The notes: generated by a model from the letters alone, not told the origin. A DNA stretch of 64,000 nt from Hyalangium ruber (GCF_034259325.1 NZ_JAXIVS010000005.1:124001-188000); one strand, 5' to 3'. Shown: positions 16,994-25,888, counted from the first letter of the stretch. Program-made: numbers and translations.

Positions 16994-17632
16994 ATGTCCG
17001 CTCCCCTCCAGCTTCACCTCCGAGACCTCAGCCAGGCGATGGTCGAGGCCTGGCGGCGGGAGTTCGCCAACTTCCCGGGGGTCACCATCTCTCACGGTGA
17101 CATCTTCTCCGAGCGCCCCGGGACGATCAGCGCGAGCGATCCCATCGACGTGCGCGCTGACGCGGTGGTGAGCCCCGCCAACAGCTTTGGCTTCATGGAT
17201 GGCGGCATCGACGCGGTCTACACCTATCAGCTCGGTCCCCAGGTGCAGGAGCGGCTGCGAGCGCTGCTCGCCGAGCAGCATGGGGGCGAGCTACCGGTGG
17301 GGCAGGCGGTGATCGTCCCCACGGGACACCGGGATATTCCGTGGTGCATCAGCGCGCCCACCATGCGCGTGCCCACGGATGTCAGCGAGACGGTGAACGC
17401 CTACCTCGCCATGAGGGCAGCCCTGCTGGCGGTGCTGGCGCACAACCGCACGAAGGCAGCGCCCATTCGCACCGTGTTGTGTCCCGGGCTCGGCACCGCC
17501 GTCGGGCGCATGCCGCCCAATCGCTGCGCACGCCAGATGCGGGAGGCCTGGGTGCGGACCGTCGTGGGCAAGCCCTTCATCCCCTACTCGCTGCGAACTG
17601 CCGCCGAAGAGGACTGGGAGCTGCGAAAATAG
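16994..17632 (+). CDS. Macro-domain protein (ADP-ribose-binding type)
   Basis: 212 aa. Macro-domain blocks are evident: DAVVSPANSFGFMDGGID (about 57-74) and the phosphate loop GLGTAVGRM (about 170). Macro domains bind or hydrolyse ADP-ribose derivatives. The loop sequence matches the family often called Appr-1-p processing or phage-tail-assembly-like macro proteins. It begins 5 bp after the response-regulator stop, so it is almost certainly co-transcribed with a two-component system. That is an unusual partner and hints at regulated ADP-ribose turnover. Confidence 0.9.
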   Translation: MSAPLQLHLRDLSQAMVEAWRREFANFPGVTISHGDIFSERPGTISASDPIDVRADAVVSPANSFGFMDGGIDAVYTYQLGPQVQERLRALLAEQHGGELPVGQAVIVPTGHRDIPWCISAPTMRVPTDVSETVNAYLAMRAALLAVLAHNRTKAAPIRTVLCPGLGTAVGRMPPNRCARQMREAWVRTVVGKPFIPYSLRTAAEEDWELRK

Positions 17633-18051
17633 GAAGGGGCCGCACGGGGAAGAAGAAAACGCCGTCGCCCTGTTTCATCCTCAGCGAGCTGCGATCCGAA
17701 GTCGGCTGCACGTGGACGTCACCGAGAGCAATCCTCGACGTGGCGCCCTGGGCTCTCCGGGAGTTCCCGGAGGCCTTTGGCCCGTCGACTCAAATCATGC
17801 TTGTTGTGGGTGCATGCACCTTCGCACGCGCAGCTCGCGCCCTTTCTAGCTCCCCGGGCAGGCAAGCGCGGCCGAGCCTGGCAGCCAGCACAACAAGAGC
17901 ACCCAGAGCTGGAGCCCACGCCGTTCCATCCGGAACCCTCCGCGCCACGCGTTCTGTGGAGGGTAGCCATGGCGGTGGGACCCAGCAGGTGAACAGGGGG
18001 GCCATTCCCACCCATGAGGACGCTCCTTAGCTTTGAGCCACGGGAGGACTC
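17633..18051. other. Intergenic stretch, no supported gene
   Basis: About 420 bp without a convincing gene. Short open frames on both strands lack ribosome sites and myxobacterial codon bias. Only the ribosome site of the next gene (GGGAGGA just before 18052) is clear. I see no tRNA-like fold or repeat. Confidence 0.5.
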
Positions 18052-18408
18052 ATGCCGCGCGGATACAGCTACGATCACTTCCAGGTCCCTAAACGTGAGC
18101 CCAGGGAGCGTGCCACCCCATCGGACGCGCTCAAGGCCGCCACCGCCAAGAAGGGAGAGGCAGCCCCGCACACGGAGTCACAAGAGGGCCTGCACTACGG
18201 CCAGGATCACTCCGAGACGCTGGTGCGCCTGCGCGCGAAGCGCCAGGCCAAGGCGACCGCGAAGAAGGAGGCCCCAAGCCGGGGTGCCTCCACCAAGGCG
18301 CCCACGCGCGGTGGCAAGACGGTGGAGCGCATGGCCACGGCGGCGAAGACGGTCGTGAAGCGGGTGGCCAAGAAGGCCTCCGCGCGAAAGACGTCCAAGA
18401 AGCGCTGA
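18052..18408 (+). CDS. Small histone-H1-like basic protein
   Basis: 118 aa. The N-terminus MPRGYSYDHFQVPKREP is followed by a Lys/Ala/Thr/Arg-rich tail (KKASARKTSKKR end) much like eukaryotic H1 or bacterial AlgP/HU tails. Such tails bind nucleic acid non-specifically. No folded domain is recognised. GGGAGGA sits about 6 nt upstream of the ATG. A perfect hairpin follows. Role unknown; nucleoid association is an inference from composition. Confidence 0.82.
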   Translation: MPRGYSYDHFQVPKREPRERATPSDALKAATAKKGEAAPHTESQEGLHYGQDHSETLVRLRAKRQAKATAKKEAPSRGASTKAPTRGGKTVERMATAAKTVVKRVAKKASARKTSKKR

Positions 18409-18414
18409 GCCAGA

Positions 18415-18438
18415 GACGCCTCGCATTCGCGAGGCGTC
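18415..18438. terminator. Perfect 10-bp hairpin between convergent genes
   Basis: GACGCCTCGC (18415-18424), loop ATTC, GCGAGGCGTC (18429-18438). It lies just after the basic-protein stop and before the end of the convergent hemerythrin gene, and could terminate both. Confidence 0.8.
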
Positions 18439-18480
18439 CCTGCACGGCTCGGGCGCCCCACCCACTTGGGGCGCATCGGC

Positions 18481-19173
18481 TCACATGAGCTGAGAGGCCT
18501 CGACGCCCATGCCATGCACGGCCCCATTGCCCGGCTTGGGCGTGGGGCGCTTGAGCTTCTGACGGCGCATCTTGCGAACGGCCTTGCCGGCGAGCGAGGC
18601 CGGCTCGGGCGCCAGGCCCTCCAGTCCGCGGCGCACGCTGCGGACCGCGTCCTTGCCCATGTCGAGCACAGCGGAGAGGGCGCCCGCGGCCACGTTGCCC
18701 GGCGGTGTATCCGGGGCGCGCGGGTGCGGCCGCGTGGGCGCGACCTTCCGGGCCATTGTCAGCGCCTGCGCCATCTCCTTGAGCTCGCTCGGGCTGAAGG
18801 CCTTGCGCACGCGAGGGAAGAGCTCGCCCTCCTCCTCCGCGACGTGGGTGCGGATGTTCTCCATCAGCACCTTCACCTTGGCGTTGAAGCGCTCGGCCTC
18901 CGGAGGCAGGTTCTCCAGCTCCTTCAGCAGCCACTTGGCCACGTGGTGCTCCTCGAGCGCCTCGAGCACCTGATCCCCCAGCTTCGCATCCTTGGCGCGC
19001 ACCGCCGGGTAGAAGACCTGCTCCTCGATGGCCGCGTGTACGGCCAGCTCACGCACGATCTGGTCCACCAACCGGCGCTTGAGCTTCTTCGCGTTGGGGC
19101 CCGCCTGTTCGAACTTTCGGAAGAGCGTCTCCACCGTCTTGTGGTCCGCCTTCAAGAGCGCGATGGCATCCAT
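18481..19173 (-). CDS. Hemerythrin-domain protein with basic C-terminal extension
   Basis: 230 aa. An HHE-type four-helix domain (about 1-150) supplies His and Glu ligands in LLKADHKTVETLF, LAVHAAIEEQVFYP, LEEHHVAKWLL and HVAEEEGELFP. Hemerythrins bind O2, NO or iron through a di-iron site. The last 70-80 aa are Pro/Lys/Arg-rich and unassigned. ATG 19173 (MDAIALLKADH) matches the start of the paralogue at 42134; TTG 19182 is a less likely start. The gene has its own upstream gap of about 300 bp. Confidence 0.9.
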   Translation of the reverse strand: MDAIALLKADHKTVETLFRKFEQAGPNAKKLKRRLVDQIVRELAVHAAIEEQVFYPAVRAKDAKLGDQVLEALEEHHVAKWLLKELENLPPEAERFNAKVKVLMENIRTHVAEEEGELFPRVRKAFSPSELKEMAQALTMARKVAPTRPHPRAPDTPPGNVAAGALSAVLDMGKDAVRSVRRGLEGLAPEPASLAGKAVRKMRRQKLKRPTPKPGNGAVHGMGVEASQLM

Positions 19174-19491
19174 GGCTCGCAATCCCCTCTCCTCTCGTGT
19201 GAATCACTGGTGTGGAATGGTGGGGACGCCCCGCGTCTCACGCTCGGAGCGCGCCGCGCTTGCTCCCCGGCTGCCTGGAGAGCAGCCAGACAAGGGCGCT
19301 CCAATGCGTTGATGATCCACCTCTACAGTGGCCCTGAAGTCACGCTCCAGCAGATCCCCGACAGGAGGCTCGTCCCCTCGCCGGGTTGTCCACGCGACGT
19401 CATTGATGGATTCACTCTGGGCACACGCCGCCATACTGTCGGCCGAGGCCTGCTTGATGGCATGATCGGCCGCCCTGAGGAGGGGTTCCCC
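19174..19491. other. Intergenic stretch between divergent genes
   Basis: About 320 bp holding the divergent promoters of the hemerythrin gene and the secreted-protein gene. No gene, tRNA or long repeat is seen. GAGGAGGGG at about 19478-19486 is the ribosome site of the rightward gene. Confidence 0.5.
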
Positions 19492-20085
19492 ATGAAGGCT
19501 TTCGTTCCAGTGCTCCTCGGTCTCTGCCTGCTGGGGGCAACGGCCCAGGCCAAACCCGCGAAGCAGCGCAAGCCCACCAGCCGGGACCTCGCCAAGGTGA
19601 AGGAGCTGCTCACGGGCCGCGAGTTGGTCCCCAAGAAGACCTTCCAGGTCGCCCTCAAGGGCGCCGGCACCTGCCTCTTCGCGCCGGCCATGGACTACAA
19701 GGTGTCGCCCCCGCTCCAGCTCCACCTGATCCAGGGCGGGCAGATCGCCCACACCCTGGCCTCCACCAAGGCGGACAAGGCGTGGCCGGTCCTCCGCTTC
19801 GAGAACGTCCAGTTCCAGGACGTGAACGAGGATGGGTTCGAGGACGTGCTGACCCTGACCCGGTACCTGCCCGTGGTCGGGCCTCGCGCGGGCAAGGCCT
19901 TCAACCAGGCCGGCGTGTACCTGAGCAAACAGGGCAAGGCCTTCGAGCTCGCGCCTCCGGAGGTCCACGAGACCCTCAACCAGTCGCCTCCGTCGTCCCT
20001 GGGCGAGGTGGTGAAGCGACTGAAGAAGGTCGACCGGCAGAAGCTCGCGGTTCCTGTCCAGGTCAGCGCCACCCCCAAACCCTGA
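19492..20085 (+). CDS. Secreted hypothetical protein
   Basis: 197 aa with a cleavable signal peptide ending GATAQAKP. The mature part contains FENVQFQDVNEDGFEDVLTL, an FG-GAP-like Asp-rich loop (DVNEDGFED) that may bind calcium. No family recognised. GAGGAGGGG lies about 6-7 nt upstream of the ATG. It converges on the sialidase-thioredoxin gene through a shared hairpin. Confidence 0.8.
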   Translation: MKAFVPVLLGLCLLGATAQAKPAKQRKPTSRDLAKVKELLTGRELVPKKTFQVALKGAGTCLFAPAMDYKVSPPLQLHLIQGGQIAHTLASTKADKAWPVLRFENVQFQDVNEDGFEDVLTLTRYLPVVGPRAGKAFNQAGVYLSKQGKAFELAPPEVHETLNQSPPSSLGEVVKRLKKVDRQKLAVPVQVSATPKP

Positions 20086-20102
20086 GGCCTTCGTCCTCAG
20101 GG
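20080..20102. terminator. Hairpin overlapping both convergent stop codons
   Basis: CCCTGAGG (20080-20087) pairs with CCTCAGGG (20095-20102). The left arm contains the rightward stop and the right arm the leftward stop, giving a compact bidirectional terminator. Confidence 0.7.
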
Positions 20103-21815
20103 CTTCGCGAGGGCGCGCTGGATCGCGGCCTCCAGCTCGGGATCCTTGGCGTCCACCGTGCCCAGCCGGCGCCACACGAGGGTGCCGCTCCTGTCGAAGA
20201 GGAAGCTCGCTGGGAGCATCTCCACCCGGAACGCCTGGGAGGACTGGTTCTTCGGGTCGTGCCAGAACGCGTACGGCAGCTCGCGCTTGCGGACGAAGTC
20301 GCGGATCTCTGCGGGCGTCCGCTGCGCATCCACGCTCACGCCGATGACGCGCAGGCCCGCCTCCGCATGGCGCCGGTGCAGCGCCGCGAGCTCCGGCAGC
20401 TCGAAGCGGCAAGGCTCGCACCACGTGGCCCAGAGGTTCACCAGCACGGCGCGCCCCCGCTCGCCCGCCAGCGAGACCTTCGTCCCCTCCAGGTCCACGG
20501 CGGCGAACTCCGGCGCGGGCTGCCCGGGAGCGAGCGGCTCCACGAACCCGGCCGGCCCTGACGCGGTCTCGGCCGGCGAGGAGGCGGGAGGGACCTCCGC
20601 CACCGGAAGCCTCACGACACGCACGTGGCTGGGTGAACCCACCTCGGTCCACGCCACGAAGAGCGAGTCGCCCAAGCGCTCCATGCGCGGAAAGCCGCTC
20701 TGTCGGTCGGACTGGGTCTTCACCACGTGCAGCGCGTCGCCCATACGCCCGTCCGCCGTGGCGCGTCGGACGAAGAGGGAGGCCTGCTCACGCTCCGCGG
20801 CCAACCAGCTCACGAGCGCCGCTCCATCCTCGTCGAGCGCCACATCCACGCGGCCGATCGGGACACGCCCTCCGCGCGCTCCATCCACCTCGAGCGGAGC
20901 CCCGAAGCTGGCGCCCGCATCCTCCGAGAAAGCGAGGCGCACGCGGGGCCGATCTTCGGCGTACGTGTACCAGGCGACCGCGACCTTGCGCCCGCGCGCC
21001 ACCACCGAGGGCCCGTTGACCGGGCACCCGGGAACCTTCCAACCGTCGGCATGCACCGGACGCGGCGGGCTCCAGCCCTTGCCCGCGCGGCGGATGACGT
21101 AGATGTCCCGCACCTCCTCCACATCTCTGTTCCGGTAGACCACCACCGGCCCCTCGGAGGTCATCGCCGCGGAGGTGCCACAGCAGTCGCACACCCGCCC
21201 GTCGAGCCGCTCCCCTGCCCCCAGGCTCTTGCCGAGCACGGCGGTCCGGAGGGTCATCGCTCCCGCGCCGTGGCCCTCATGCCCTTCCGCGCCCGCCGTG
21301 TCCCGACCATCGAGCCAGAAGGCGCGCACGCCCGCGCGCTCTTCCAGCAGCGAGACGAAGCCGTGCTCGGTGGGAGTCTTGTCGTCATGCGCGGGCCCAT
21401 GCCGCCGCCAGCTCTTCCCTCCATCGGTGGAGCGGCCCAGGATGACGTCATACGCGTAGGGACTCTTCCCGGAGCGCTCGGCCCAGTGGGCCACCAGCAC
21501 ACCATTCGCGCCCCGGGCCACCGAGGGGAAATCCGCCCAGTTCGCCACGAGCGCCTCGCCCCGGGTGATGGTGACCGCCTCCTCCCAGGCGCCCGCCTTC
21601 CAGCGCGCGAAGCGCAGCCGATGCGAAGGGGGCTTGCCGGCCGGAGACTCCTCCGGCTCGAGCCAGATAAGCAGGAGCTCCTCCGCTCCGGAGGCCACGA
21701 GGTTCGGCGCCATGGCCCCGGGCCCCGCGGGCGGATCGAACCGCTGGGCCTCTTGCGGCGCCGCGAGAGCGCCCAGGGTCATCACGAGAACCAGCACACC
21801 GGCGGACGGGAGCAT
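20097..21815 (-). CDS. Sialidase/BNR-like protein fused to a TlpA-type thioredoxin
   Basis: 572 aa with a signal peptide (MLPSAGVLVLVMTLGALAAP). Residues about 30-410 form a six-bladed sialidase-like propeller, with an Asp-box STDGGKSW (129-136). The motif VCDCCGTS (C209, C211, C212) is unusual for sialidases. Residues about 435-572 are a ResA/TlpA thioredoxin domain with redox site WCEPC (about 464-468) and the cis-Pro in VEMLPASFLF. Sialidase catalytic Arg triad residues are not evident to me, so the propeller may bind rather than cleave. The protein probably acts in the periplasm on thiols or metal. ATG 21815 is chosen for the signal peptide. Confidence 0.85.
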   Translation of the reverse strand: MLPSAGVLVLVMTLGALAAPQEAQRFDPPAGPGAMAPNLVASGAEELLLIWLEPEESPAGKPPSHRLRFARWKAGAWEEAVTITRGEALVANWADFPSVARGANGVLVAHWAERSGKSPYAYDVILGRSTDGGKSWRRHGPAHDDKTPTEHGFVSLLEERAGVRAFWLDGRDTAGAEGHEGHGAGAMTLRTAVLGKSLGAGERLDGRVCDCCGTSAAMTSEGPVVVYRNRDVEEVRDIYVIRRAGKGWSPPRPVHADGWKVPGCPVNGPSVVARGRKVAVAWYTYAEDRPRVRLAFSEDAGASFGAPLEVDGARGGRVPIGRVDVALDEDGAALVSWLAAEREQASLFVRRATADGRMGDALHVVKTQSDRQSGFPRMERLGDSLFVAWTEVGSPSHVRVVRLPVAEVPPASSPAETASGPAGFVEPLAPGQPAPEFAAVDLEGTKVSLAGERGRAVLVNLWATWCEPCRFELPELAALHRRHAEAGLRVIGVSVDAQRTPAEIRDFVRKRELPYAFWHDPKNQSSQAFRVEMLPASFLFDRSGTLVWRRLGTVDAKDPELEAAIQRALAKP

Positions 21816-21869
21816 GTCCCCGGAGCGTAGCAGCGCGCGTACACCGCGAACACCTGACACGGCCCGCGC

Positions 21870-23330
21870 TCAGAGGCGGACCGTGTAGTCGCCCAAGTGG
21901 ACCTGCCGGGTGCGCAGCCAGTAGTCGAAGGTGAAGCCGGGCCAGAGCGTGACGTTGTGGCCCTCGGGGGTCTGGTACCAGCTCCTGCACCCACCCGTCT
22001 GCCACACCGTCTCGCGCATCTTCTCCCGCAGCGACTCGGTGAACGCGGCCTGCACGCCAGGCCGCACATCGAGCCAGCGCAGATCCTGCGACCGCAGCGC
22101 CTGGATGCACTGGACCGCATAGCGCGCCTGCGCCTCGATCATGAAGATCATCGAGTTGTGGCCGAGCCCGGTGTTCGGCCCCATCAGCAGGAAGAGGTTG
22201 GGAAACCCGCTCACGGTGATGCCCAGATAGGTGCTGGGCGTGCCGTTCCAGCTCTCGTTCAGCTCGCGGCCCTCCCGGCCCACGATGCGGATCGGCGACA
22301 GGTAGTGCGCCACATCGAAGCCGGTGCCGTACACGATGGCGTCCACCTCGTGCTCGACACCATCCCGCGTGCGCACCCCGCGAGGGCCGATCGACTCGAT
22401 GCCCTCGGTGACCAGTTCCACGTTGGGGCGATTCAGCGCGGGGTAGTAGTCATCCGACACGAGCACGCGCTTGCACCCCAGGCGATAGCGCGGCGTGAGC
22501 CGGGCGCGCAGCGCCACATCGGGAACGCTCGCCTCCAGGTGCCGCCGGGAGACCCACTCGATGAGCCGCGTGAACCAGGTCTTCCGCAGGAAGGCCACCG
22601 CGTGCCACTCGAGGTTCCAGTAGAGGGCGGAGCGATAGAGCCGGGCGAGCCCCGGCACGCGCGAGAAGAGCCTGCGCCGCGCCTCGCTGAAGGCCTTGTC
22701 GAGCCGGGGGAGGATCCACGGCGGGTTGCGCTGGAAGAGGTAGAGCTTGCGCGCCCGGGCGGCCACCTGGGGCACGAACTGGATCGCGCTCGCGCCCGTG
22801 CCAATCACCGCCACGGTCTTGTCCGTGAGATCGTAGTCGTGCCGCCACTGCGCGGAGTGGAACGCCGTGCCCTGGAAGCGCTCACGCCCGGCGATCTCGG
22901 GGAACGCGGGCAGGTGCAGCGCGCCATTGCCCAGCACCAGCGCCCGGGCCCGGAACCGCTGCCCGTCCCGCGTGCGCACCGTCCACTTCCCCTGGGCCTC
23001 GTCGAACTCCGCCTCGTTCACCTGGGCGTGGAAGCGCAGATGCGGCAACAGCCCGTACTTGCGCGCGCAGTGCTTCAGGTACTCGAGGATCTCGGCCTGC
23101 GGCGAGAACGCGTGACTCCAGTGGGGGTTCGGCTCGAACGAGAACGAGTAGAGGTGCGAGGGCACGTCACACGCCGCGCCCGGATAGGTGTTCTCGCGCC
23201 AGGTACCGCCCACCTCGCCCCCCTTCTCCAGGAGCACGAAGGACTCGATACCCGCCTGCTTCAGATAGATCGCGCTCGCCAGCCCCGAGATGCCCGCGCC
23301 GACGATGACGACGTCCACTTCCTGAGCCAT
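21870..23330 (-). CDS. Flavin-containing Baeyer-Villiger-type monooxygenase
   Basis: 486 aa. FAD-binding GAGISG (11-16), NADPH-binding GTGASA and the BVMO-like fingerprint FQGTAFHSAQW (about 153-163) are all present. The GTWRENTYPGAACD block is typical of group I BVMOs and related N-monooxygenases. It catalyses NADPH- and O2-dependent oxygenation of a ketone or similar substrate; the substrate cannot be read from sequence. There are no co-directional pathway genes, and two hairpins separate it from the gene upstream, so it looks monocistronic. Confidence 0.92.
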   Translation of the reverse strand: MAQEVDVVIVGAGISGLASAIYLKQAGIESFVLLEKGGEVGGTWRENTYPGAACDVPSHLYSFSFEPNPHWSHAFSPQAEILEYLKHCARKYGLLPHLRFHAQVNEAEFDEAQGKWTVRTRDGQRFRARALVLGNGALHLPAFPEIAGRERFQGTAFHSAQWRHDYDLTDKTVAVIGTGASAIQFVPQVAARARKLYLFQRNPPWILPRLDKAFSEARRRLFSRVPGLARLYRSALYWNLEWHAVAFLRKTWFTRLIEWVSRRHLEASVPDVALRARLTPRYRLGCKRVLVSDDYYPALNRPNVELVTEGIESIGPRGVRTRDGVEHEVDAIVYGTGFDVAHYLSPIRIVGREGRELNESWNGTPSTYLGITVSGFPNLFLLMGPNTGLGHNSMIFMIEAQARYAVQCIQALRSQDLRWLDVRPGVQAAFTESLREKMRETVWQTGGCRSWYQTPEGHNVTLWPGFTFDYWLRTRQVHLGDYTVRL

Positions 23331-23344
23331 CCGAGGCAGTGTAC

Positions 23345-23380
23345 GCGCCAGGAGGCCCTACCGCAGCGTCCTCCTGGCGC
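23345..23380 (-). terminator. 11-bp hairpin upstream of the monooxygenase gene
   Basis: GCGCCAGGAGG (23345-23355) pairs perfectly with CCTCCTGGCGC (23370-23380), with a 14-nt loop. It is the distal of two hairpins after the glycosidase-like gene. It lies in the 5' leader of the monooxygenase, so a regulatory role there is also possible. Confidence 0.6.
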
Positions 23381-23399
23381 CTTCCCCGCAACCCAGAGA

Positions 23400-23421
23400 G
23401 GGAGGCGTCAGCGCGCCTCCC
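23400..23421 (-). terminator. Terminator of the glycosidase-like gene
   Basis: GGGAGGCG (23400-23407) pairs with CGCCTCCC (23414-23421), with a 6-nt loop, about 20 bp after the stop of the leftward gene. Confidence 0.7.
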
Positions 23422-23442
23422 TCCCCGCTCCAGCGAACGTCC

Positions 23443-25158
23443 TTACTGAGCGCAGCAGAGCAGCGCGTGCGGATCGCCGGCGGCCGTGCGGCTCACGCCC
23501 GCCACGTAGCGACCCACGCCGCACTCACCCTTGAAGCCGCCAGAGTCCCAGTCACCCGACGCCAGCGTCTCCCGGTTGTCCGCGCCAGCGAAGACGACCG
23601 ACGAGCAGGAGTTGCCGGACACGGTGGCCGGGCAGCACAGCACGTAGCTCAGGTCGTGCGTCTCCGGCAGCTGCGCGAAGGCGGCGACGTACTTGCCCGC
23701 GCCGCACTCGGCCTTGAAGTTGCCGTAGGCCCAGTCCGTGGAGGACGAGGGCGACACATCGACCGCCACCGCGTTGCAGCTCGTGTGGAGGTAGCGGCTG
23801 GAGTCCAGCGGATCCTTGTAGCAGAGCCCCACGCGCGACCAGTTGTTGGCGGTGGACCGCGACAGGCCCATCATGCGCTCGCCCGGGGCGCACTCGCCCT
23901 TGTAGTAGCCATAGGCCCAGTCACCCGCCTGGGTGGTGCGCAGGGTGTCGCCCGACTCGAAGCCCGCGTTGAAGTACTCGCCCGGCACCCAGCACGCCTC
24001 GGGGACGGTGCTGCCGGTGCCACCGGCCAGGTTGCGGAACTTGTTCCACAGCGTCGTGCGGACCGGGTACAGGCCGGCTGCCGTGTCCCACTGATCGCGC
24101 AGGCCGAAGTGCTCGTTCGCGTCGTCGCGGTAGTTGTTCCAGAGGGCAATGGGCGTCACGGCGCTGTTCACGAACGCATCACCCGCCGCCTGCATGGCCG
24201 CGGTCATCTGGTTGGTGTCGCGCACGCAGTTGTTGTTGGTGCAGATGGCCAGCTGGAAGCCGAACTCGGTGGCGAACAGCTTCGAGCCGGTGGTGCCCGT
24301 GGCGGTATTGACCCGGGTGGCGATGTTCTTCAGCCCGTTGGTCACGTTGGACTTCCACCCGGCGAAGCACACGGAGCTCCCCGAGTTGATACAGGTGTAG
24401 TCCATGTTGGCGTTGTTGTACGGGTGGATGCCGAAGTAGTCGAACGGCCGGTTGCCCGGGTAGTTCTTCAGCGCCAGCGAGTTGAAGAACGGCGTGTAGA
24501 ACGTCGCCGCGGTGTCCGAGCCGGAACTGGAGATGTACGTGTTGCGCAGACCGCCGCTGACGATGAGCTCCGTGCGCGCGTTGGTGGTCTTCCACTCCCA
24601 CGTGCGACGCAGCAGCCACGCGAAGGCGTTGGGGCTCACGGGGTAGCGATTCACCCCACTCACACAGCCCTGGTCCTGCACGTTCACCTCGTCGCCGATC
24701 TCGAAGCCATCCACCGCGGCGGCGCCCACGAAGACGTTGGTGGTCAGATCGTTCAGGTGGCTCACGAAGCTGGTCGTGAACGTGTCGATCTCCGCCTGCA
24801 CGGTGTCCGCGCCGCAGTAGCGCGCCGGCACCACCACGAGCACCTTGATGTTCTTGGACTTCGCCTTCTGGACGATGCGCTGGTAGCTCTCCACGTCCAC
24901 GTCGGAGCGGTCCGCTTCGATGCGGATCCACTTGGCGCCCAGGTTGGAGGCCTCGCAGAAGATCTGCTCGGAGTAGGTGCTCAGCGGCTGCTGCACGTTC
25001 GCGTAGATGGGGCCAGCGTTCAGGCCCAGCGTCACGCCCGTGAGCGCCTCCTGCTGCGCGGTGCCCACGACTTCCGCCTCCAGCGTGTCCTCGCTGACAG
25101 GCCCACACGCCCCCAGCACACTGGCCACCAGCACCGCGGTCTGCCAGCGATTCCTCAT
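23443..25158 (-). CDS. Glycosidase-like lipoprotein with three C-terminal Cys repeats
   Basis: 571 aa. The lipoprotein signal ends VLGACG. Residues about 45-390 look like a TIM-barrel glycoside hydrolase of the GH5/GH39 type: GAKWIRIEAD, GFEIGDEVN, FDYFGIHPY and FATEFGFQ, with likely catalytic acids in IGDE and TEFG. The last 160 aa hold three repeats of 38-62 aa keyed by W-x3-G-x-[YF]-K-x-E-C-x2-G (AGDWAYGYYKGEC, STDWAYGNFKAEC, SGDWDSGGFKGEC), probably a disulfide-bonded binding module. ATG 25158 has GAGGGAAG 5 nt upstream. Likely surface-anchored polysaccharide degradation; substrate unknown. Confidence 0.82.
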   Translation of the reverse strand: MRNRWQTAVLVASVLGACGPVSEDTLEAEVVGTAQQEALTGVTLGLNAGPIYANVQQPLSTYSEQIFCEASNLGAKWIRIEADRSDVDVESYQRIVQKAKSKNIKVLVVVPARYCGADTVQAEIDTFTTSFVSHLNDLTTNVFVGAAAVDGFEIGDEVNVQDQGCVSGVNRYPVSPNAFAWLLRRTWEWKTTNARTELIVSGGLRNTYISSSGSDTAATFYTPFFNSLALKNYPGNRPFDYFGIHPYNNANMDYTCINSGSSVCFAGWKSNVTNGLKNIATRVNTATGTTGSKLFATEFGFQLAICTNNNCVRDTNQMTAAMQAAGDAFVNSAVTPIALWNNYRDDANEHFGLRDQWDTAAGLYPVRTTLWNKFRNLAGGTGSTVPEACWVPGEYFNAGFESGDTLRTTQAGDWAYGYYKGECAPGERMMGLSRSTANNWSRVGLCYKDPLDSSRYLHTSCNAVAVDVSPSSSTDWAYGNFKAECGAGKYVAAFAQLPETHDLSYVLCCPATVSGNSCSSVVFAGADNRETLASGDWDSGGFKGECGVGRYVAGVSRTAAGDPHALLCCAQ

Positions 25159-25377
25159 CTTGCTTCCCTCTGTTTTCACTTCGCGCTCCTTGGCTCCACT
25201 GGGAGCCGCAAACCCCTGGTTTTACTGGGAGACTGGTGGATCCCGGACAGAGCCATCACAGCGAGCCCATTTTATTGAGCCATGAGAGCCATCACAAGGC
25301 AGAAACTGGAATTACCGGAAACTCTATGCATGAGGGGTTGGAGCATGTCTGTATTTGCAATCCCCTTCCCCACCTCT

Positions 25378-25872
25378 TCAGCGCGGCGCGCGGACCCGGC
25401 GGGTCCGAACTGCCTCAGTGCCTCCGAGTGAGGCCAACACGAGCGAGAGCAGCTTCCGCGCCTCGTCCACGGCGCGCCGCCCATGGCGCTGCTCGAAGCG
25501 CTGCTGCAGCTCGGCGCGCGCCGCGCGACTCTTCTCGACGGCGGCCAGGCCTCGCTCCGAGAGTTGCACCCGGCGCACGCGCGCGTCGTCCGAGGCCGTC
25601 TGCTCCACGAAGCCCCGCTTCTCGAGTTCGGCCACCGTCTTCGAGGCGGCCTGCTGCGTCACCTCGAGCAGCGCCGCCAGTTCGCTGATCGACCTCGCGC
25701 CTCCGAGCAGGTGCTGGAAGACGAAGCCGTGTGCGTAGCGCAGGCCCTCGAAGCCCGCGGCGTGGAGCTCTTCGAGCACCAGCTCGTTGACCCGCATCCC
25801 CACGAAGAGGGCGAGGTGTCCAAGGTCCAGGGTCTCCAGTGACACAGGCTCGGCGGCTTTGCGACGGGGCAT
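25378..25872 (-). CDS. MarR-family transcriptional regulator
   Basis: 164 aa. The winged helix is visible in SISELAALLEVTQQAASKTVAELEKRG and DDARVRRVQLSERG (wing). It is divergent from an NTF2-like gene, with a palindromic operator in the 68-bp gap, so it probably represses both genes until a small phenolic-type or oxidant ligand releases it. The target enzyme and ligand are not known. A purine-rich ribosome site is weak. Confidence 0.92.
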   Translation of the reverse strand: MPRRKAAEPVSLETLDLGHLALFVGMRVNELVLEELHAAGFEGLRYAHGFVFQHLLGGARSISELAALLEVTQQAASKTVAELEKRGFVEQTASDDARVRRVQLSERGLAAVEKSRAARAELQQRFEQRHGRRAVDEARKLLSLVLASLGGTEAVRTRRVRAPR

Positions 25873-25888
25873 GCTCCAAGGTCTTGCA

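Noticed and set aside
17633-18051. Short open frames of 70-230 codons on both strands
   Set aside because: No ribosome sites, no domains and poor codon bias; treated as intergenic.
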